Positions 22,051 through 26,860 of a stretch of 26,860 nt of DNA are shown piece by piece. Under the pieces are notes generated by a model. The model was given only the letters and a program-made list of their open reading frames with translations. It had not been told where the DNA came from and searched no databases. The position numbers and the translations under genes are program-made. Within the stretch, counting starts at the first letter, position 1; each line of letters begins with the position of its first letter. Origin of the DNA: Methylophaga sp. (GTDB lineage: Bacteria > Pseudomonadota > Gammaproteobacteria > Nitrosococcales > Methylophagaceae); contig WTAY01000131.1 in the NCBI GenBank assembly GCA_013139345.1, positions 1-26,860 on the forward strand. The letters run 5' to 3'.

Positions 22051-23066
22051 CATTGTTTGGATTACAGTGGGCATTGCCAATAGTACTGTTATTACTTCCT
22101 TTGGCCTTGTTACCTTGGTTTACACATAACCAAGACAAAACAGTGGCATGGAGTCATTTTGTACCTGCCGATCCTATTTCTAATGTCATTGGCTTAAGCC
22201 TTAAAACACTTGCATCCTTGGTGGTTGCAAGCCTTATCTTCACGCTTGCAGGGCCTTATGTTCCTGAGAAAAAGGTTGATCGTGTAGGTAAAGGGGCAGA
22301 GGTTGTTATCTTAGTCGACCGTAGCCGTAGTATGGATGACCCTTTTTCCACTCGTGGTAAAGCACTAGCGGTTAACCGTACGGTAGGTAAGGGTGATAGT
22401 AAACGTCGTATTGCAACAAAATACTTACTGGAGTTTGTTGATAAACGCGCTGATAACCGTTTCGGTTTTGTATTGTTTAGTGATAAGGCATTAGACTTAT
22501 TGCCTTTAACCTATAACAAAGAATCTGTTGTTGCCACGATTAATGCTAGTGCATTAGGTAAAGGTTTATCTGAAACTAATATCGCCAAGGCAATGATTAA
22601 AGCTGCCGAGATGTATAGCAAAGAAGACTATCACGGTTCACGAACTGTACTGTTAGTGTCTGATGGTGGACAAGAATTTGATGAAGAAGACAAACAGCGC
22701 ATTGCCGAGCTGTATAAAGTCGAAAACTTAAGACTTTATTGGATCTATATGCGTTCGACAACAGGCTTAAGTATTGAAGAAGAAAGTGATGATGATTCAT
22801 GGAAAAATACGCCTGAAAAGAAATTACATAAATTCTTTAAAGAACTGGGTATTCCATATCGTGTATTTGAAATTGAATCAGTCAAAAGCTTTTCAGAAGC
22901 CATCGATACGATTGATGAACAGCAAGATCAAACCTTAATTGTGGAAGAGATTATTCCACGTGAGAATAAAACAGGGCCGTTTTTTTGGCTCGCAATAATA
23001 ACCATGTTGATATTGGTTTTAGCACAATTTTATACCGCATGGGGAGTGAGAAAAGCACATGATTAA
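22047..23066 (+). CDS. mxaC: MxaC, VWA-domain membrane protein
   Basis: 339 residues. Two N-terminal helices (about 6-24 and 51-70) with FVPADPISNVIG between, then a VWA domain with the MIDAS residues D91-R-S93-R-S95 (VILVDRSRSMDD), SETNI and VSDGG, and a C-terminal helix at about 311-331. BatA-like topology. Together with MxaR, S, A, K and L it supports methanol dehydrogenase activation. A near-full-length second copy lies at 14760. The start overlaps mxaA (ATGA) and the end overlaps mxaK by 8 nt. Confidence 0.94.
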   Translation: MTLFGLQWALPIVLLLLPLALLPWFTHNQDKTVAWSHFVPADPISNVIGLSLKTLASLVVASLIFTLAGPYVPEKKVDRVGKGAEVVILVDRSRSMDDPFSTRGKALAVNRTVGKGDSKRRIATKYLLEFVDKRADNRFGFVLFSDKALDLLPLTYNKESVVATINASALGKGLSETNIAKAMIKAAEMYSKEDYHGSRTVLLVSDGGQEFDEEDKQRIAELYKVENLRLYWIYMRSTTGLSIEEESDDDSWKNTPEKKLHKFFKELGIPYRVFEIESVKSFSEAIDTIDEQQDQTLIVEEIIPRENKTGPFFWLAIITMLILVLAQFYTAWGVRKAHD

Positions 23067-23601
23067 TTCATTACATTTAGCACATTGGGCTTTAGTTGCC
23101 GTTGCCGGAGCAAGTACATTAACAGCAGGGAATGCTGGTTGGACACTCTATCAAACCAATAAAGTTAATAGTTTTATTAGTAGCCCGAGTGAGTTTGAAC
23201 AAGTGCCTGAGCATAAAAAAGCACAGTTCGCAAAAGCATTTGATGATGTCGGAAAAGGACAGTCTGAACAGGCGCTAGAACGTTTAACCACAACGCTTAC
23301 AACCGAAGACCCTGTTCTTGAAGCGGCTGCTTATTTTAATCGAGCAAATATTCATCTACGAGAAGTACTTGCTTTACCACTTAAAGACACAGGCAGAGTT
23401 GCATTAGTAGGGCTTGCAAAACAGGACTACCGTAATGCATTACTGGTTGACCCAAACCTTTGGGATGCTCGGTTCAATTTGGAATATGCATTACTACTCG
23501 TACCAGAAGAAGCGGGCGCGATGGGGAAATCTGAATGGGGTAAAAAAGGATCTTCACGGGTTATCGTTAAAGCTGTTGGTTTTAGAGTTGATTTACCATG
23601 A
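23059..23601 (+). CDS. mxaK: MxaK, membrane-anchored TPR-like maturation protein
   Basis: 180 residues. An N-terminal helix (about 8-32, AHWALVAVAGASTLTAGNAG) leads to a helical periplasmic part with TPR-like character: FAKAFDDVGKGQSEQALERL, AAAYFNRANIHLREVLAL and YRNALLVDPNLWDARFNLEY. It is probably a scaffold for the VWA proteins; mxaK mutants in known methylotrophs also lack calcium in methanol dehydrogenase. It overlaps mxaC (8 nt) and mxaL (ATGA). Confidence 0.88.
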   Translation: MINSLHLAHWALVAVAGASTLTAGNAGWTLYQTNKVNSFISSPSEFEQVPEHKKAQFAKAFDDVGKGQSEQALERLTTTLTTEDPVLEAAAYFNRANIHLREVLALPLKDTGRVALVGLAKQDYRNALLVDPNLWDARFNLEYALLLVPEEAGAMGKSEWGKKGSSRVIVKAVGFRVDLP

Positions 23602-24527
23602 AGCTATCCTATCAATCACGTATCACAGGCTCAGCATTTTTAATGCTGGTAGTCATGGTGTTGATCTTATTCGCTCTGTTCTTTCCTCGGACAGATCGCA
23701 CCGTAAAAGTAATGGATCTACTATTTGTTCTTGATATCACACAAAGTATGGATGTAAAAGATGTCGAATTAAATGGTGAAACAGTAAGCCGCTTGACATG
23801 GGCAAAAGACTACACAAAGAAAACGCTACAAAAACTACCGTGTGGTTCACATGTGGGCTTAGCAGCGTTTAGTGAGTCACGTAGTTTAGTGTTAATGAAC
23901 CCAGTAGAGGTGTGTGCAAGCTATAATGACTTAACGCACATGTTGTCAAAAATACATGGCTCGATAGCATGGGCATTATCAAGTGAAGTCTCAAAAGCGG
24001 TATTTGGGGCTATTGACCAAGCAAAACTAATGACTCCGAGTCCTGATGTCGTCTTCCTTACTGATGGGCACGAAGCGCCACCATTACATGACAGCCTATA
24101 TCCTAAATACAAAAAGAAATTTGATGGCGTGACAGGGATATTTGTCGGAGTGGGCGGGGATGAATTGCTACCTATTCCAAAACATAAATTTGATGGCACG
24201 GCTGATGGATTCTGGGAACAAAATGAAGTATTACATGAAGATGTTTATGCCTCACTACGAAGTGAATCAGAAGAAATGCGAGCTGCTCGACCTAAAAATG
24301 AACATCTATCCTCACAGAAAAAGACACATATAGAACGACTCGCAAAAATGTTGAATTTTGACACCGTTTTATCACCTGAAGAATCAAATGCAGTGATAGA
24401 TGCCTTAGAAAATAAAGTAGAAACGCGAGACCAAGTTGTTAATTACAATTGGGCACCTTGGTTTGCAAGTATTGCTTTGTTTCTATTAGTATTGCTCTAC
24501 TTACCATTTAGGTTTATTCGAAGCTGA
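23598..24527 (+). CDS. mxaL: MxaL, VWA-domain membrane protein
   Basis: 309 residues. A helix at about 11-30, then a VWA domain with a MIDAS variant D46-I-T48-Q-S50 (FVLDITQSMDVKD), a conserved FLTDGHEAPP segment, and a C-terminal helix (about 287-305, WFASIALFLLVLLYLPF). BatB-like topology with the domain facing the periplasm. Required with MxaA and MxaK for calcium in methanol dehydrogenase in other species. It contains a Cys pair (PCGSH and VCASY). It is the last gene of the operon here: no mxaD follows, and complex inverted repeats start about 30 nt downstream. Confidence 0.92.
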   Translation: MKLSYQSRITGSAFLMLVVMVLILFALFFPRTDRTVKVMDLLFVLDITQSMDVKDVELNGETVSRLTWAKDYTKKTLQKLPCGSHVGLAAFSESRSLVLMNPVEVCASYNDLTHMLSKIHGSIAWALSSEVSKAVFGAIDQAKLMTPSPDVVFLTDGHEAPPLHDSLYPKYKKKFDGVTGIFVGVGGDELLPIPKHKFDGTADGFWEQNEVLHEDVYASLRSESEEMRAARPKNEHLSSQKKTHIERLAKMLNFDTVLSPEESNAVIDALENKVETRDQVVNYNWAPWFASIALFLLVLLYLPFRFIRS

Positions 24528-24539
24528 TTGAGCTTTAGA

Positions 24540-24670
24540 TCAATTCTTAATTGAACCTCCTCACCCCAGCCCTCTCCAACAGGAGAGGGAGCTAAGAGCT
24601 AAGCCTTTTTCTTAAGGGCTTTTACACCTTGGCTCCTTCTCCCTTGAGGGATAAGGTTGGGATGAGGGTG
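24540..24670. repeat. Nested inverted repeat downstream of mxaL, possible terminator
   Basis: TCAATT-CTT-AATTGA at 24540-24554 is followed by an outer pair CCTCACCCCAGCC (24559-24571) and GGTTGGGATGAGG (24655-24667), matching at 11 of 13 positions. This pair encloses hairpins CCCTCTCC/GGAGAGGG (from 24570), AAGCC/GGCTT with a T run (24601-24623), and CTCCC/GGGA(T) near 24640-24652. The design resembles dispersed intergenic repeats and may end the mxa transcript. Together with the next repeat it fills the 343-bp gap after mxaL. Confidence 0.6.
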
Positions 24671-24697
24671 TCACCCTCAAATCAAAATTAATCTGCA

Positions 24698-24856
24698 CAA
24701 GACTCAAACAACTTAAGGATGCAGTTAACTTAATAAAGCTCGTCATCCCTGTGAAAACGGGGATCCAACGATAGTGACCATTTTCACTGCCCATGGATTC
24801 CCATTTTCATGGGAATGACGAAATGAGAAAGCTACATCTTCATTTATCACGGGTAT
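24698..24856. repeat. Copy C of the cloverleaf MITE family (diverged)
   Basis: The left end has ACTTAAGGATGCAG and the right end CTACATCTTCATTTATCAC followed by GGGTATA, matching the ends of the copy at 13899-14048. The middle is different, with GTCATCCC... and a CATTCCCAT-type palindrome (ATTCCCATTTTCATGGGAAT). CAAGACTCAA occurs at 24698-24707 and again at 24872-24881, either a target duplication or chance similarity of ends. Confidence 0.6.
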
Positions 24857-24870
24857 ACACCTCAGCTACT

Positions 24871-25365
24871 TCAAGACTCAACAATCTGAACTCCTATTAC
24901 TTCTGAAATACTCTTAACCTTCTCCAAAAACAGCTTCTTTTCCTTATTGCGATGTTCGGAGCAGAGCACTTTTTCTTGAAGCTCTTCATCTTGATTTTTT
25001 CCAGAAAGTGCTAAAGTTAAAAAACCAGATATTTCCGTATATCCCATCGTGTTTGTCCCTACAGAATCTTCGGTGAAAAGCCTTAATTTACTTTCAGGGA
25101 CAATTTTGAGATTACTTGTTGAAATGGTTTTACCCAGATACTTTTTCTCTATAGAAAGTAAATTAAATAGCTTATCGAAATAAATCGACTTCTTATATGT
25201 TGAGCTAATTGCCAAAGCAACTGTGCCAATAAAAAATATGACAGAAGCGATATAAGACTGTTTTAAATAAAAAATAATTGAAAATGCTAACAACGCTACA
25301 GGAACGATGATAAACATAATGGTAAGTTCTTTCGGCAGTGTATAGGTATAAATTTCTTTTTTCAT
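24871..25365 (-). CDS. Small two-helix membrane protein of unknown function
   Basis: 164 residues from ATG 25365; the longer form would need TTG 25377. Two adjacent helices at about 15-57 (ELTIMFIIVPVALLAFSIIF, then ASVIFFIGTVALAIS) precede a C-terminal soluble part of about 105 residues with alternating strands (IYFDKLFNLLSIEKKYLG) and a final helix, a layout seen in bacterial PH-like membrane proteins, though I cannot confirm the fold. It may be a recent arrival: its stop codon abuts the repeat at 24872 and its base use is AT-rich. Its neighbour is a KilA-N gene on the same strand, 69 nt upstream. Confidence 0.6.
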   Translation of the reverse strand: MKKEIYTYTLPKELTIMFIIVPVALLAFSIIFYLKQSYIASVIFFIGTVALAISSTYKKSIYFDKLFNLLSIEKKYLGKTISTSNLKIVPESKLRLFTEDSVGTNTMGYTEISGFLTLALSGKNQDEELQEKVLCSEHRNKEKKLFLEKVKSISEVIGVQIVES

Positions 25366-25433
25366 AATCTGGTCCAATAGTGCCTTTCAATAGGTGATAA
25401 GAATTAAGCTAGTCGAGTCCTTGGCGCTTTTTT

Positions 25434-26198
25434 TCATTGTTTTTCTAACTCAGGAAGCATTATGTTAGTGATTAGAGATAGTGCTTTTTTATCGCGGGTT
25501 TTAAAGTATTTAGGGGCATGTTTTGGTAGCCATACTTCATTGAAATGTTTTTTGAAATCAGCGAGGTATTCGTTGGGGTATAGTCTGGCATCAAACACTC
25601 TTCCATCAGGGTATTCATGTTTATATGATGGAAAGCTTTTAGGATCAATTCCTTTGTTATCGCGAAGCCATTTAGAAAATATTTGACCTTGGGATATATC
25701 TGGGACCAGGTTAGATGGCAATGTGTATCCAGACTCTTCGAGGGGAGCGATTAAATTGAATGTTATCTCATTGAGAATAGAAAAGTGTGTGTGTGGTATT
25801 TTTCCTCGGTTAACCATATATCTTTTTAAGTGCACGGGGAGTTCAGTGGAGGCATTCTCCTCCGACATCCATTCGCGAACCCATTTCGATACTTGTACTG
25901 CAAATTTTGGAGATAGCCATTGTGCTAAGTTTATAGCAATATCTGGGTGAACCCATGTGCCTTGATTTTGCGGGTTTCCTCTCTTAAAAGTGTGAACTAA
26001 ATCCGAAACGGGAATTCCCGTTTCGGCTGATAGTTCCTTTAGAAACTCACCTGTAGACTTCAAACGAGAGTAATCAGTTATTTTCTTGTCAACAGAGCGG
26101 CACATTGCGGTAGCGTTGATATAGCCATCCGTTGCTCTTTGATTAATAACACTTCCTTCAATCTTGTGAGGTATTAGTGCTAGAGGAAACTGTTCCAT
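25434..26198 (-). CDS. KilA-N domain protein (phage-type DNA-binding)
   Basis: 254 residues. The N-terminal KilA-N domain (about 12-110) shows RATDGYINATAMCRSVDKKI, LKELSAETGIPVSDLVHTF and GTWVHPDIAINLAQWLSPKF followed by VSKWVREWMS, the family's best-conserved parts. The C-terminal half (HFSILNEITFNLIAPLEESG, ISQGQIFSKWLRDN, DGRVFDARLYPNEYLADF) resembles the extended part of other bacterial KilA-N proteins. The domain is common in phages and large DNA viruses and binds nucleic acid; its role here is unknown. GGAG precedes the ATG at 7 nt. Dyads at 26243-26311 are probable operators. No other phage genes adjoin it, so it is a lone remnant or a domesticated gene. Confidence 0.85.
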   Translation of the reverse strand: MEQFPLALIPHKIEGSVINQRATDGYINATAMCRSVDKKITDYSRLKSTGEFLKELSAETGIPVSDLVHTFKRGNPQNQGTWVHPDIAINLAQWLSPKFAVQVSKWVREWMSEENASTELPVHLKRYMVNRGKIPHTHFSILNEITFNLIAPLEESGYTLPSNLVPDISQGQIFSKWLRDNKGIDPKSFPSYKHEYPDGRVFDARLYPNEYLADFKKHFNEVWLPKHAPKYFKTRDKKALSLITNIMLPELEKQ

Positions 26199-26242
26199 GT
26201 ACTTCTCCGATATCTGTCTTTTAGATATAATTTGTCATTAAC

Positions 26243-26311
26243 GGGAAGAGAGTTTCCCTATAATATCTATACATAGATGGACAAGATTTCCCTGTAATTC
26301 GAATATCAGGG
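26243..26311. promoter_or_regulatory. Operator-like dyads upstream of the KilA-N gene
   Basis: GGGAA-N6-TTCCC at 26243-26258, and a longer dyad at 26290-26311 in which CCCTG and CAGGG enclose ATTCGAAT (9 of 11 pairs). The second half of the first dyad and the start of the second also form a direct repeat TTTCCCTRTAAT (26253-26264 and 26287-26298) 34 nt apart. On the minus strand these lie 45-113 nt before the KilA-N start, a fitting place for repressor or autoregulator binding. The rest of 26199-26492 shows no gene. Confidence 0.5.
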
Positions 26312-26492
26312 TTAAGCGGGGAATAAATACATCCATGTATTTGAAGCTTGATAATGGCATAGTCACTATTGATTTTCAATCACTAGCGTTTTTTATTAAT
26401 GCAATGTGTCTTTAGGACTAATTAAGGTGTGACTGTTATTAATTTGAGGATGGTAGTTTAGTATTGAGCTTAAATTGTTTATAGTTAACGCC

Positions 26493-26860
26493 ATGCTAAC
26501 TATTTCTATTAAAGATCAACGATGTTACTTCTTTGAAGGTGATGACTTAAGGTTTGAGGCTTCGGTCTCAACGGCTTTAAATGGTGCTGGAGAGAAAAAA
26601 GACAGTGGTTGTACACCTCGAGGTTTACATCAAATCCGTGCTTGTATTGGTGCTGATCAACCCGAAAATACAGTTTTTGTTGGTCGTCGACCTACTGGTG
26701 AGGTTTATTCACCTGAATTTGGTTTGCAGTTCCCAGAGCGAGATTGGATTTTAACGCGTATTTTATGGCTAAGCGGCCTTGAATTGGGACAAAACAGATT
26801 GGCAAATGTTGATACAATGCAACGTTATATCTACATCCATGGTTGTCCTGATAGTTTGCC
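26493..26860 (+). CDS. L,D-transpeptidase (YkuD family), cut by window edge
   Basis: 122 codons from ATG 26493, open to the right edge. MLTISIKDQRCYFFEGDDLR is the typical YkuD-domain start, followed by STALNGAGEKKDSGCTPRGL, HQIRACIGAD and late RYIYIHGCPDSLP, the first His-Gly of the family motif. The catalytic S-H-G-C segment would lie just beyond the window. The family forms 3-3 peptidoglycan cross-links or attaches proteins to the wall. There is no signal peptide, as in other short cytoplasmic-looking YkuD members. No clear ribosome site; a short AGTTA/TAACT hairpin covers the start codon. Confidence 0.85.
   Translation, partial: MLTISIKDQRCYFFEGDDLRFEASVSTALNGAGEKKDSGCTPRGLHQIRACIGADQPENTVFVGRRPTGEVYSPEFGLQFPERDWILTRILWLSGLELGQNRLANVDTMQRYIYIHGCPDSL

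Noticed and set aside
24612..24794. 60-codon minus-strand frame after mxaL
   Set aside because: It lies across two intergenic repeats and looks like translated repeat sequence.
26335..26415. 26-codon frame starting MYLKLDNGIVTIDF
   Set aside because: No ribosome site at a usable distance and no sign of function; chance frames of this size are common.
1..26860. CRISPR array or rRNA genes
   Set aside because: No regularly spaced direct repeats and no rRNA-like sequence were seen on either strand.

Overview
The window looks like a chromosomal piece of an AT-rich gammaproteobacterial methylotroph. Evidence: a complete methanol dehydrogenase maturation operon (mxaR-S-A-C-K-L, 19140-24527), a gammaproteobacterial-style queA-trmJ-cysE-iscR-iscA run, and an encoded-CCA tRNA-Leu. 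A Methylophaga-like organism is my best guess; this is inference, since no 16S gene or mxaF is present.

Region 1 (1-5846) is an integrated element beside tRNA-Leu(CAA). From the tRNA inward it holds a tyrosine integrase, a two-gene cassette (TagD-type cytidylyltransferase plus CDP-alcohol phosphatidyltransferase) that looks like phospholipid headgroup cargo, a serine recombinase, and a tightly overlapping minus-strand replication-type operon with a putative HUH initiator and a HTH protein running off the left edge.

Region 2 (5846-11127) is core genome: tRNA-Leu, queA-trmJ-cysE overlapping head to tail, iscR-iscA behind a nearly perfect type-1 IscR operator that begins inside the end of cysE, a decayed cloverleaf repeat, and a stand-alone bioA.

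Region 3 (11116-18996) is regulatory and accessory. A DUF2380 secreted protein, a NarX-type histidine kinase and a NarL-type response regulator form a minus-strand signalling group. Next comes an intact cloverleaf MITE, then a four-helix membrane protein with a solitary second copy of mxaC. A diguanylate cyclase under a 26-bp perfect palindrome, a LysR regulator and a divergent DapA-superfamily lyase preceded by a coupled 16-codon leader ORF complete the region.

Region 4 (19140-24527) is the mxaRSACKL operon: a MoxR AAA+ ATPase, four membrane or VWA-type proteins and the DUF58 protein MxaS, which together are thought to activate or insert metal into methanol dehydrogenase. The structural genes mxaFJGI are not in the window. 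The mxaR promoter and the promoter of the solitary mxaC unit share a GGGAAATTT-type box at the same distance (25 nt) from a -10-like xATAAT, which suggests common control.

Region 5 (24528-26860) has complex inverted repeats, a small two-helix membrane protein, a KilA-N phage-type protein with dyad operators, and the start of an L,D-transpeptidase cut by the right edge.
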